Origin: JAPKYZ01 sp033763835
Lineage (GTDB): Bacteria > Acidobacteriota > Terriglobia > Bryobacterales > Bryobacteraceae
Direction: 5' to 3'
DNA length: 64,000 nucleotides
Assembly (NCBI GenBank): GCA_033763835.1
Contig: JANRJS010000024.1
Coordinates: 62,001 to 126,000, forward strand
The notes beneath the pieces are model-generated. The model was not told the origin of the DNA. It ran no database searches and saw only the letters and a program-made list of their open reading frames with translations. Shown here piece by piece: positions 43,281 to 51,570 of this stretch. A program made the position numbers and the translations under genes. Within the stretch, counting starts at the first letter, position 1; each line of letters starts with the position of its first letter.

Positions 43281-43945
43281 CAATCGACCAAAACCACGTC
43301 GGCCAAGAGCACCGCCAACGCGGTGAAAATGATATCAAAGCCCGTTAACAAACGAAGCCAGATTTCGGGGATTGCCTGCCGCTGAATCGACGCTCCCGTG
43401 ATCTCGATCGCGGCTACCAGCGCCGGCATCATCATCGGGTAGATCAGCACGGGCAACATCAGTTCCCGCATTTGCAGATTGACGGTGAGCGCGCCGAACA
43501 TCGTGCCCAAAACCGCGATTCCCCAGGTGGCGAGGGCGAACGATGCCGCCACCCAACCCGCCTGCCAGGTCAGCGACACGTTGTAGAAAACGAGGAACGC
43601 GGGGAGCGCCGCCAATTCCACCGCAAGCAGCAACACGAATCCAGCGAAAGCTTTGCCAAGGAACAGGGCCCCCGGCGGGATCGGCGAAGCCCGTAGAGCT
43701 TCCAGGCAATCATTGGGAAGTTCGCGCGCAAACCCGCGATTCACGATCAGCGCGGCGGCGAAGCTGTACACCAGCCATAGCAGCCCGCCGGACCAAAGCT
43801 TGGAATCTTCGGCGCCGGGGTCGAAGGCGAAGCTGAAAAGCAGCAGCAGCACGACTGTCACAGCCAGCGCCGCGTTCAACGATTCCTTCGTCCGCCATTC
43901 GGAGCGCAGGTCCTTGGCCGCGACTTTCCAGGCGTCGGCGATCAT
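43280..43945 (-). CDS. ccmB: Haem exporter permease CcmB
   Basis: 221 residues from ATG 43945, overlapping the ccmA stop by 4 bases. It starts MIADAWKVAAKDLRSEWRTKESLNAAL, the normal CcmB opening, and has six helices, including TWQAGWVAASFALATWGIAVLGTMFGAL and LMLPVLIYPMMMPALVAAIEI. It forms an ABC-type complex with CcmA that releases holo-CcmE. Confidence 0.9.
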   Translation of the reverse strand: MIADAWKVAAKDLRSEWRTKESLNAALAVTVVLLLLFSFAFDPGAEDSKLWSGGLLWLVYSFAAALIVNRGFARELPNDCLEALRASPIPPGALFLGKAFAGFVLLLAVELAALPAFLVFYNVSLTWQAGWVAASFALATWGIAVLGTMFGALTVNLQMRELMLPVLIYPMMMPALVAAIEITGASIQRQAIPEIWLRLLTGFDIIFTALAVLLADVVLVD

Positions 43946-44562
43946 TGGGTCACGCCGGACTGCAGGCGCCCGCGTTCGAGCTTCCAGGATTGCGTCGCCA
44001 GTTCCATCACTTCGGGAATCTGGTGGCTTGAAACAACGACGGTGGCACGCCGCGCCAGCGCTTCCCGCAGAACGGCTTGCAGCAGCGTCACAGAGCGCGC
44101 GTCCAGTCCGGTGAACGGTTCGTCGAGGACCAGCAAATCTGGGGAATGCAGGAACGCCCGCCCTAGCGCCACACGCTGCCGCATTCCGCGCGAGAACTGC
44201 CGTACCGGAGCGTCGGCCACATGGTCGAGTTCGACGCGCGCCAGCCACGTTTCGGCGGCGGATGCGGGAGCGCGATACGCGTTCGCCCAAAATCGCAGAT
44301 TCTCGCGGGCGGAAAGTTCGTCCCAGAGTCCAAGTCCGTGACCGAGGTAACCGACGCGCTCGGGGGCGGGGAGGCGGAGGCCCCCTTTCTGCGGTTTCGC
44401 GAGCCGCGCCAGCAGTTTCAACAGCGTCGTCTTGCCCGCGCCGTTTGGACCGAGCAGTGCAATGCACTCGCCGGCGCTCGCCGAGCAGGTCACCTCGCGA
44501 AGCGCTGCGAAGTCCCCGAAGAATCGCCAGACACCGTCTGCCGCGACGAGGGGCTCGGCCAT
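43942..44562 (-). CDS. ccmA: Cytochrome c maturation ABC ATPase CcmA
   Basis: 206 residues. Walker A is GPNGAGKT (residues 38-45), the ABC signature is FSRGMRQRVALGRAFL, and Walker B is LLVLDEPFTGLD with a switch His in SSHQIPEV. It powers the release of haem-charged CcmE from CcmC. Its stop overlaps ccmB by ATGA. Confidence 0.93.
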   Translation of the reverse strand: MAEPLVAADGVWRFFGDFAALREVTCSASAGECIALLGPNGAGKTTLLKLLARLAKPQKGGLRLPAPERVGYLGHGLGLWDELSARENLRFWANAYRAPASAAETWLARVELDHVADAPVRQFSRGMRQRVALGRAFLHSPDLLVLDEPFTGLDARSVTLLQAVLREALARRATVVVSSHQIPEVMELATQSWKLERGRLQSGVTQ

Positions 44563-44565
44563 CGG

Positions 44566-45201
44566 CTAGCCCACCCGCGCGCGAAAATGCAGCGCGAATC
44601 CGATCGCCAGCACGCCGAGCGTCAGTCCTAAAATCCACGGTAGACGGTCGTAGAGACGCGGCATGATTTGCTCGATCCGCGGACCGTCGTCCTCGCCCGC
44701 CTCCTCCGCCTCCGGACGCTGCGCGCGCAGCTTGCCCGCGCCGTTGATTTCGATCTTGAAAGAGGAGCCCTTCAGCGTGTAAATCTGCGCCTGCGTGGTG
44801 GGTTCCACGCCATTCGATTCGAGCGCCGCGCCTTTGGCGGTTACGCCTTTCGGGAAGACGAGCCGCACGGGCCCGCCGCCGTGCAGGATGCGTCCGTTTA
44901 ACGTTTCCGGCGAGACGAATGGCATCGACCAGTTGACATCGACGCGCGACTCGGGCCCTTGTGCGGCGTCGAGCGTCACGTCGTAAACGCCCGGTTTCGC
45001 CGTCTTCACCGCTTTGCCGCCGCGCGTTCCCGCGAGTTCTGCGTCAGGTGGCAGGAACACTTGAACTTTACCCGCACCTTCGACGATCAGCGTCTCGCTT
45101 ACTGCGAGATCGGTGCCCGATGGTTCGAGCAGCATCATATGCTGGGTCACCTTAGCTTGCCCAAAAGCCAGAACGGGAACCAGAAGCAGTGCGGCTCTCA
45201 T
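44566..45201 (-). CDS. Hypothetical protein with N-terminal leader and C-terminal membrane anchor, in ccm operon
   Basis: 211 residues with signal peptide MRAALLLVPVLAFGQA, a beta-rich middle (TDLAVSETLIVEGAGKVQVFLPPDAELAG, VRLVFPKGVTAKGAALESNG) and a C-terminal hydrophobic helix LPWILGLTLGVLAIGFALHF. It lies between the ccmI-like gene (4-base overlap) and ccmA (3-base gap), so is translated in the ccm unit. No family recognised. It may be a local membrane-anchored component of the haem pathway, but that is inference from position only. Confidence 0.65.
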   Translation of the reverse strand: MRAALLLVPVLAFGQAKVTQHMMLLEPSGTDLAVSETLIVEGAGKVQVFLPPDAELAGTRGGKAVKTAKPGVYDVTLDAAQGPESRVDVNWSMPFVSPETLNGRILHGGGPVRLVFPKGVTAKGAALESNGVEPTTQAQIYTLKGSSFKIEINGAGKLRAQRPEAEEAGEDDGPRIEQIMPRLYDRLPWILGLTLGVLAIGFALHFRARVG

Positions 45202-45485
45202 GACGCCTTCTTCGCTAACTTCGCTTTCAGCGCCTCCACTTCGGCCAGCACCTGCGCGAGCTCGCTTTGCAACGCCTGCTTCGACTTCGCATAATCCTCG
45301 TCGGATAGCTTACCGAGCCGCAGTTCGAATTGGAGATCGCGCAGGTTTTCGTAAATGCGCGCCTTATGCTCGTCGAGCGCCTGAAACGGCGACACAGGCT
45401 CGGCGGGCGGAATGTCTTTCGGGCGCACGCCGAGCGTCGCGAGCAACACGCCCACGGTGACGAGAATGGCGGCGGCGATCAACAT
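45198..45485 (-). CDS. Short CcmI-like membrane protein
   Basis: 95 residues: one N-terminal helix (AAAILVTVGVLLATLGV) followed by the conserved CcmI N-terminal pattern IYENLRDLQFELRLGKLSDEDYAKSKQALQSELAQVLAEVEALK. True CcmI (CycH) proteins continue with a TPR domain that binds apocytochrome; it is missing here. It is the middle gene of the ccm operon, 33 bases from ccmH. Confidence 0.75.
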   Translation of the reverse strand: MLIAAAILVTVGVLLATLGVRPKDIPPAEPVSPFQALDEHKARIYENLRDLQFELRLGKLSDEDYAKSKQALQSELAQVLAEVEALKAKLAKKAS

Positions 45486-45518
45486 CTAGGCTTGCCGGCC
45501 GCTCGCGTCTCACGCTCG

Positions 45519-45977
45519 CTAATCAAGCGCGTCGAGGTCCTTCCCCGCCAACTCGCGGTGACGGGCCGACACCACGGCCGGTTCCTGTTGCGATTCGCGC
45601 ATCCGCCTCACCCAAACGTAGATGGCGTACAAACCCACGGCGAGCATTGCGAACGGCATGATCCAGGCGATCGAGTAACCGCCCGAGGCCGGGGGCACGG
45701 CAAGCGTTTTCAATCCGCCCTCTTCGACGAACTTCGCCACCACCGCCTCGTCCGCCACACCCGCGCGTTTCATATCGACGATCTTTTGCCGCGAACCGCC
45801 CGCGTAACTACACCCCAGCATCTGGCAATCGCCGACGGTATTCTTGCAGCGTCCGCAAAGGCAGGCGAGTTTGCTTCCTACCCGCCGCACGTCGGGATCC
45901 ATCATCAGAGACGCGGTCTGACCTAGCGTCACCCAAGTCAACGCGGGAAGGAGAAGGAATCGCTTAAACCGGGACAT
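45519..45977 (-). CDS. ccmH: CcmH/CycL-like protein with Cys-rich CxCGxC motif
   Basis: 152 residues. Signal peptide (MSRFKRFLLLPALTWVTLGQT), then RRVGSKLACLCGRCKNTVGDCQMLGCSY, then a C-terminal helix SIAWIMPFAMLAVGLYAIYVWV. Canonical CcmH has one LRCxxC pair that reduces apocytochrome cysteines. Here Cys39, Cys41 and Cys44 form CxCGxC and two more Cys (51, 56) follow closely, so the thiol chemistry may differ. The gene order next to ccmF and the membrane layout support the call. Confidence 0.75.
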   Translation of the reverse strand: MSRFKRFLLLPALTWVTLGQTASLMMDPDVRRVGSKLACLCGRCKNTVGDCQMLGCSYAGGSRQKIVDMKRAGVADEAVVAKFVEEGGLKTLAVPPASGGYSIAWIMPFAMLAVGLYAIYVWVRRMRESQQEPAVVSARHRELAGKDLDALD

Positions 45978-47973
45978 TCTCTTTTGTTGTGATCCCGACC
46001 ACTTCGGTCTTCGCGTATTGGAGTTTCACTTTCGAGGGGATGAGACAAATCCACGTGCCAACGAGAACCACGGCAAACCCGATCCAAATCCAAGACACTA
46101 GTGGGAAGACGTAGGCTTGGATCGTAACCTTCTTGCCGTCTTCCGACGCGCTCGCGAAATTGACGTAGAGGTCTTCGTTCAGACGACGGCGAATTCTCAC
46201 TTCGCTCGACGGCTGACGGCTGGCTTTGTAGAGGCGGCGCTCCGGTTGCAGATCGCCCAGAAACTCGCCGTCGCGCCAGATTCCCAATCGCGCGTACTGC
46301 CAGATGTAGTTGCCCGCGTCGCCGTCTTTGGTTTCTTTTGCCAGCAACTCGTATTTGCCGAGCTGGAACTTCTCGCCAATGGCGACTTCCGCCGTCACGT
46401 CGTGGTTGAAGGCGGCGCCAGTGAATCCAATAAACATGAGCACGATGCCCATATGCACCAAATAGCCGCCGTAACGGCGCGTGTTGCGGTGAGTGAGTTC
46501 GAATAACGCCGCGGGCCAGGAAAGGCCGTCCTTCGAGTGGATCGCGGCGGCTCCCTTAAAGAACTCGATCACGATCGTCGCCGTTACAAAGGCGCATAGA
46601 CCGAACGAGATCAGCGCGTACATGTGCCGAATACCGACCGCAGCCAGGACGGTCATCGTTAGGACCATCAGAATCGCCGGATACAGGAAGTTACGCCGCA
46701 GTTGATCGACCGAACTGCGCCGCCACGCGATCAATGGTCCGACGCCAGTGAGTAACAACAAAACCAAGCCGATGGGGATGTTGACCCGATTGAAGAACGG
46801 CGCGTCCACCGAAATTTTCTCGCCCGTGATCGCTTCGCTAATCACGGGAAACAACGTTCCCCAAAGCACGGCAAAGCAACTGGCGAGTAGAAACAAATTA
46901 TTGAACAGGAAGCTCGACTCCCGGGAAACCACGCTCTCCAATTGCGTCTCCGACTTCAGGTAGTCGAGGCGGCTCAGAATCACATACGCCGTCACGGCGA
47001 TGGCGATGGACAAGAACACCGTGAAGTGGGGCTTCAACGGCGACTGGGCGAAGGCGTGCACGCTCGAAACCAGGCCCGTGCGGGTGAGCATCGTACCCAG
47101 GATGCAAAGCAGGAAGGTCGCCGAAATGAGCGACGCGTTCCACACCTTCATCATGCCTTTCTTCTCCTGCATCATTACCGAGTGCAGAAAGGCGGTCGAT
47201 GTAATCCAGGGCAGTAACGACGCGTTTTCCACCGGATCCCAGCCCCAGTAGCCGCCCCAACCGAGCACCGCGTACGCCCAGCCCGCGCCCAGCACAATGC
47301 CGCAGGTTTGGAACATCCAGGTAACGATCGTCCAGCGGCGCGTGGTGTGAATCCAGGCGTCGCCCGGCTGGCGGACGATCAGAGAACCGAGCGCGAACGC
47401 GAATGGCACCGTGAAGCCGACATAGCCGAGATAAAGCATCGGCGGGTGAATCTGCATCGCCCAATACTGAAGCAGAGGGTTCAGCCCTTGCCCGTCCGGT
47501 ACCGCAGTGATTCCCTTACCCACAGCAAGCATTTGGAACGGGCTCACCACAAATGCATTCAGCACCAGGAAGAAAATCTGGACCGCCGACAGCGTCGCCA
47601 GCACCCAGGGCATCATGTTGCGGAACTTAGATCGATTGGTAAACGCCACGACGGCGGCGTAGGTGGAAAGAATCCAGCTCCAGAAGAGCAACGAGCCTTC
47701 CTGTCCACCCCACCAAGCCGTGAACTTGAAGTTTGCGCTCATCGCCTTGTCGGTGTGAGAGGCGACGTAGGCGAATCGGAAATCGGAAGTGAGTAGCGCG
47801 TACACAAGTAACACGCTCGCGAGTGTTAGCAGCGCCCAGACGGCATAAATCGCCCGTTGCGCGCTCAAGGTGAGGAGGGGACGACCCCACTTCGCTCCGG
47901 CCAGCGAACCTGTGAACGCGTAAACCGAAAAACAAAACGCCAGTAAGACCGACAGCGCTCCGAGATTCTCCAT
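45964..47973 (-). CDS. ccmF: Cytochrome c haem lyase subunit CcmF
   Basis: 669 residues from ATG 47973. Many membrane helices and the haem-handling tryptophan-rich segment GWGGYWGWDPVENASLLPWI. The segments VVSPFQMLAVGKGITAVPDGQGLNPLLQYWAMQIHPPMLYLGYVGFTVPFAFALG and MLTRTGLVSSVHAFAQSP are typical CcmF. It ligates haem to apocytochrome with CcmH and CcmI. Its stop overlaps the ccmH start by 14 bases. It lies five bases after ccmE. Confidence 0.95.
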   Translation of the reverse strand: MENLGALSVLLAFCFSVYAFTGSLAGAKWGRPLLTLSAQRAIYAVWALLTLASVLLVYALLTSDFRFAYVASHTDKAMSANFKFTAWWGGQEGSLLFWSWILSTYAAVVAFTNRSKFRNMMPWVLATLSAVQIFFLVLNAFVVSPFQMLAVGKGITAVPDGQGLNPLLQYWAMQIHPPMLYLGYVGFTVPFAFALGSLIVRQPGDAWIHTTRRWTIVTWMFQTCGIVLGAGWAYAVLGWGGYWGWDPVENASLLPWITSTAFLHSVMMQEKKGMMKVWNASLISATFLLCILGTMLTRTGLVSSVHAFAQSPLKPHFTVFLSIAIAVTAYVILSRLDYLKSETQLESVVSRESSFLFNNLFLLASCFAVLWGTLFPVISEAITGEKISVDAPFFNRVNIPIGLVLLLLTGVGPLIAWRRSSVDQLRRNFLYPAILMVLTMTVLAAVGIRHMYALISFGLCAFVTATIVIEFFKGAAAIHSKDGLSWPAALFELTHRNTRRYGGYLVHMGIVLMFIGFTGAAFNHDVTAEVAIGEKFQLGKYELLAKETKDGDAGNYIWQYARLGIWRDGEFLGDLQPERRLYKASRQPSSEVRIRRRLNEDLYVNFASASEDGKKVTIQAYVFPLVSWIWIGFAVVLVGTWICLIPSKVKLQYAKTEVVGITTKENVPV

Positions 47974-47978
47974 AACGT

Positions 47979-48416
47979 TTAGCTCGAACGCTTCGGTTGA
48001 TAGCTCAAATCCGCGGGCTTCCCGCCGCCCGGTTTCGCTTCGTATTTCGACGCGCACTTCGCTTGGATCTTATTCGCGTGGAAGGTCCCATCCGGTTGCA
48101 AGCGCCCATCGGCCAGCGCTTGCGCGCCGTCGCGGAATGTATCGGGCAATGGATCGGTACCGCGATAGACGACGTTCAGCTTCTTTGCGTCTTGGAAGAT
48201 CGTGAAGTGGACTTCGCTGCCACGCCGCGAAATCGAGCCTTTCTCCACGTCGCCCGCCACACGCAGACGTTTCTCGAACGCCGAATCGCCCATCGCCTGC
48301 AACTCTGGGATGGTTTTGTAATACGCCTTCGCCTCGCCCACCGCTCCCGTCGCTACCCAAAGTAGCGCTCCAAGAATGGTGACGATGAGCACTCCGAACT
48401 TCAAGGTTGGGTTCAT
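47979..48416 (-). CDS. ccmE: Haem chaperone CcmE, CxxxY variant
   Basis: 145 residues. N-terminal anchor (KFGVLIVTILGALLWVATGAV), then an OB-fold with KRLRVAGDVEKGSISRRGSEVHFTIFQDAKKLNVVYRGTDPLPDTFRDG. Near the C-terminus comes FHANKIQAKCASKY. Canonical CcmE has His at this place (AKHDxxY) for the covalent haem link; here Cys121 is followed by Tyr125, giving CxxxY. I recall a CxxxY type from archaea and sulfate reducers; that is recall, not a search. It is the first gene of the leftward ccm operon. Confidence 0.9.
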   Translation of the reverse strand: MNPTLKFGVLIVTILGALLWVATGAVGEAKAYYKTIPELQAMGDSAFEKRLRVAGDVEKGSISRRGSEVHFTIFQDAKKLNVVYRGTDPLPDTFRDGAQALADGRLQPDGTFHANKIQAKCASKYEAKPGGGKPADLSYQPKRSS

Positions 48417-48513
48417 GGCCTAGTTCTTCCGCCCTTAGTATACGCCCGATTGCCGCTGCGGGGAATCGCGCCTAAGCGGAATATTTACGGTTTAACCGCA
48501 ACGGATTTTCTCC

Positions 48514-48548
48514 TTGACAGCTTAGGAGTGTATCGCTTACTCTCCTAA
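48514..48548 (+). promoter_or_regulatory. padR promoter with palindromic operator
   Basis: TTGACA at 48514-48519 is a good -35 box; a -10 is weak (TTACTC at 48537-48542, 17 bases away). TTAGGAG (48522-48528) and CTCCTAA (48542-48548) form an inverted repeat that spans the core promoter and abuts the padR ATG at 48551. This fits autoregulation by PadR. The transcript would start close to the ATG, so the mRNA may be leaderless. Confidence 0.6.
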
Positions 48549-48550
48549 CT

Positions 48551-48892
48551 ATGCAAGGAGAAGGGCGAGCGGAACTGCTTCCTGGGACGCTCGATTTGCT
48601 AGTTCTCAAAGCCGTTTCGCTAGGGCCGGAGCACGGCTACGGCATCCTGTTGCGGATCGGGCGAATGACCGGAAAAGCGCTTGAGATCGAGCAAGGCGCG
48701 CTGTACCCGGCGCTTTACCGGTTAGAGCGGCAAGGTCAAATCGAAGCCGAATGGGGCGTGTCGGACAACAACCGCCGGGCCAAGTTTTACCGACTCACTG
48801 CGGCCGGCCGAAAGTCGCTGAAGGCTGAGACCGAAAGTTGGTTGCGGCTGGTGGCGGCGATGGGACTGGCGTTAAGCGCGGAGGAGCTATGA
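48551..48892 (+). CDS. PadR family transcriptional regulator
   Basis: 113 residues, a compact winged-helix regulator. It opens ELLPGTLDLLVLKAVSLGPEHGYGILLRI, then EIEQGALYPALYRLERQGQIEAEWG, a complete PadR signature, and NNRRAKFYRLTAAGRKSL as the wing. It is followed by the duplicated permease with its ATG overlapping the stop, the standard arrangement for acidobacterial permease operons. It likely controls the pair and itself through the palindrome upstream. Confidence 0.92.
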   Translation: MQGEGRAELLPGTLDLLVLKAVSLGPEHGYGILLRIGRMTGKALEIEQGALYPALYRLERQGQIEAEWGVSDNNRRAKFYRLTAAGRKSLKAETESWLRLVAAMGLALSAEEL

Positions 48893-51570
48893 AGTCGAAA
48901 CGCGAATTTGAAGACGACATGCGAGAGGAACTCCACCTCCATGTCGAGATGCGAGCGAAGGATCTCGAACGCGAGGGGTACTCTCCGGAAGACGCGTTGC
49001 GGCAGGCGCGCATCGAGTTCGGCGCAGTCGAGCGTTACAAGGAAGAGGGCCGGGCCGCCGCCGGATGGCGGCCATTCGACGAAGTGCGGCAGGATCTCTC
49101 CTACGCCTGGCGGCAACTGCGCCGCGCGCCTGGATTCGCGCTTGCGAGCGTGGCGATCCTCGCCATCGGCATCGGCGCGAACACCGCGATTTTCAGCGTC
49201 GTCGAGGCGATTATGATGCGCAGCTTGCCGGTGAAGGATCCGCAAGAATTGCATTTGATCGAGTGGCGTTCCGCGAAGACTGGGTTCCGGAACTCTTACA
49301 ACGGGAGCAACCGGGGCGACCTTCACTGGTCGATCTCCTACCCGGCCTATCAGTATCTCCGCGACCATACAACCTCATTCGACGGCTTCGCGGCGATGGA
49401 GCCGAATACGAGCAACGTCAATCTGACGGTCGGCGGGCAGGCGCGGCTCGTGCGAGGGCTGAAAGTCTCGGGCAACTATTTCGAGGTTCTCGGTGTCGAC
49501 GCGGGGTTGGGACGAGTTCTTACACCGGACGACGATCGGGCCACCGCCCTGGCTCCGGCGGCGGTGTTGAGTCACGACTTCTGGCAAAGCTCGCTAGCCG
49601 CCGACCCCGCCGTCATCGGCAGGAAATTGCCGGTCAACGGAGTGCCGTTCACCGTGGTTGGGATCGCGCCGCCGGGGTTCTTCGGCACCGATCCCGAAGA
49701 CGATCCGCAGATTTACCTGCCGATGGCTTCTCACGCATGGTTGGAGCCAGAGTCGAAAGTCTTACGCGAACCGCGATCCTGGTGGTTCCTCGCGATTGGC
49801 CGCTTAAAGACTGGAGTGAGGCCGGAACGCGCGGCGCAAGACACCGAAGCCGCGTTGCAGGCGGCGATTCGGCTCGACCCGCCCGCCGAAGAATACGACC
49901 AACCAAAGGTGAGCCTAAAGCCGATGGAGCGGGGCTGGGATAGCGTCCGCAATGAGCTTCAACGGCCCTTACAATTTGTCTCGCTCGCCGTCGGCATGCT
50001 GCTCTTGATCGGCTGCGCGAACATCGCGGGGCTGCTGCTCGCGCGTTCCACCGTGCGGCGGCGCGAAATCGGAACACGGCTCGCCATCGGTGCGGGCCGC
50101 TGGCGGCTGATCCGGCAGTTGCTCACCGAGAGTCTGATGCTGTCCGTAGCGGGCGGCGCGCTTGGTTTGGGGATCGCCTATCTGGTCACCGCGAATCCCG
50201 AAGCGACGCTCGGCCTGAACGACACCACTCTCGATCTTCGTCCAAACACGATCACGCTGGCCGTCTCGATCGGCCTGTGCCTGCTGACCTCGCTGCTCTT
50301 CGGCCTAGCCCCGGCGTTTTCCGCGACGCGCATCGATCTGGCATCGATGTTGAAGCAACAGTCGGAATCCATGGGACGGCGGGGCGGGCGAACGACGGCG
50401 CGAAAGGCTCTGGTGGCGTTTCAGGTGGCGCTGTCGCTGATGCTCGCCGCGAGCGCGGGAGTTTTCGTGCGCAGCGTGATCAATCTGCGCTCGGAAAAGC
50501 TCGGGTTCCGCCCGGATCATTTGCTGGTCTTTAAGCTTGACGGGACCAGCGCTGGGTACAAAGAGGGGCGCTTGCTCGATCTGTATGAGAACGCGCTCCG
50601 TGCCGTCGAGGCGGTGCCGGGCGTGCGCTCCGCGTCGATGACCCGGCACCCGCTGATCGCCGGAGGGACGACGTCGAGCGGAATCGAAGTGCCCGGTTTC
50701 AATAAGCCTTGGCCGGCGAACCGCGTCTTCATTCACTACATCGCGCCGCGCTTCTTCGAGACGACGAGCACTGCGCTCTTACAAGGGCGGGATGTCGCGT
50801 GGCGGGATCGCGAAGGCGCTCCCAAAGTCGTCATCGTAAACGAAGCGTTTGTCCGGCACTTCTATCCAGGTGCAAACCCAGTAGGCAAAACCGTAGGCGG
50901 AGATCGTCCGGGTCCCGACAAACCGCCCGAGCGCATGGAGATCGTCGGCGTAGTAGCCGATGCGAAATACAGCAATCTGCGACGCGAAGTTCCACCAACG
51001 ATCTATTTGCCCTATCGCCAGCACTCGCAAAACCAGATGACCTTCACCGTGCGCGCGATCGGCGACCCTCTGTCGATCGCCGACGGCATTCGCCGCGCAA
51101 TCGCCAAAGTGGAACCCAACGTCCCGATTTTCGAGATGCGCACGCAATATGAGTTGATCGACAGATCCATCGCGCGCGAGCGCTACCTCGCCTTTCTGCT
51201 GACGATCTTCGGTGTCTTAGCGCTCCTGATGGCTGCGTTGGGAATTTACGGCACGCTCGCGTTCACGGTGGCTCGGCGGACACCCGAAATCGGCATTCGC
51301 ATGGCGCTCGGCGCGGACCGCTGGGATGTGGTTGTGGGAGTGGTGCGGGAAGCGCTAGTGCCGGTTGGCGTAGGGATCGCCGCCGGACTGCTCGGCGCAT
51401 TCTGGGCCACCCGCCTCGCAGAGAAGATGCTCTTTGGCGTGAAGCCGAACGATCCGGCGACGCTGGCCGCCGCCGTGATCGCTCTGGTCCTCGTGGCGCT
51501 CGCCGCAGCCTGGATTCCGGCCCGGCGAGCGTCTAGGATCGCCCCGATGTCGGCGCTGCGCTACGACTAA
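48889..51570 (+). CDS. Duplicated MacB/FtsX-type ABC permease of acidobacterial type
   Basis: 893 residues from ATG 48889, with GAGGAG before it. The N-terminal prefix (EFEDDMREELHLHVEMRAKDLEREGYSPEDALRQARIEFG) is found in the PadR-linked class. Two MacB periplasmic plus FtsX membrane units follow: GFALASVAILAIGIGANTAIFSVVEAIMMR and LQFVSLAVGMLLLIGCANIAGLLLARSTVRRREIGTRLAIGAGRWRLIRQLLTES, then a second GFRPDHLLVFKLDG unit and a C-terminal FtsX domain (LALLMAALGIYGTLAFTVARRTPEIGIRMALGADR). No ATPase is adjacent, hence orphan permease. Confidence 0.92.
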   Translation: MKSKREFEDDMREELHLHVEMRAKDLEREGYSPEDALRQARIEFGAVERYKEEGRAAAGWRPFDEVRQDLSYAWRQLRRAPGFALASVAILAIGIGANTAIFSVVEAIMMRSLPVKDPQELHLIEWRSAKTGFRNSYNGSNRGDLHWSISYPAYQYLRDHTTSFDGFAAMEPNTSNVNLTVGGQARLVRGLKVSGNYFEVLGVDAGLGRVLTPDDDRATALAPAAVLSHDFWQSSLAADPAVIGRKLPVNGVPFTVVGIAPPGFFGTDPEDDPQIYLPMASHAWLEPESKVLREPRSWWFLAIGRLKTGVRPERAAQDTEAALQAAIRLDPPAEEYDQPKVSLKPMERGWDSVRNELQRPLQFVSLAVGMLLLIGCANIAGLLLARSTVRRREIGTRLAIGAGRWRLIRQLLTESLMLSVAGGALGLGIAYLVTANPEATLGLNDTTLDLRPNTITLAVSIGLCLLTSLLFGLAPAFSATRIDLASMLKQQSESMGRRGGRTTARKALVAFQVALSLMLAASAGVFVRSVINLRSEKLGFRPDHLLVFKLDGTSAGYKEGRLLDLYENALRAVEAVPGVRSASMTRHPLIAGGTTSSGIEVPGFNKPWPANRVFIHYIAPRFFETTSTALLQGRDVAWRDREGAPKVVIVNEAFVRHFYPGANPVGKTVGGDRPGPDKPPERMEIVGVVADAKYSNLRREVPPTIYLPYRQHSQNQMTFTVRAIGDPLSIADGIRRAIAKVEPNVPIFEMRTQYELIDRSIARERYLAFLLTIFGVLALLMAALGIYGTLAFTVARRTPEIGIRMALGADRWDVVVGVVREALVPVGVGIAAGLLGAFWATRLAEKMLFGVKPNDPATLAAAVIALVLVALAAAWIPARRASRIAPMSALRYD

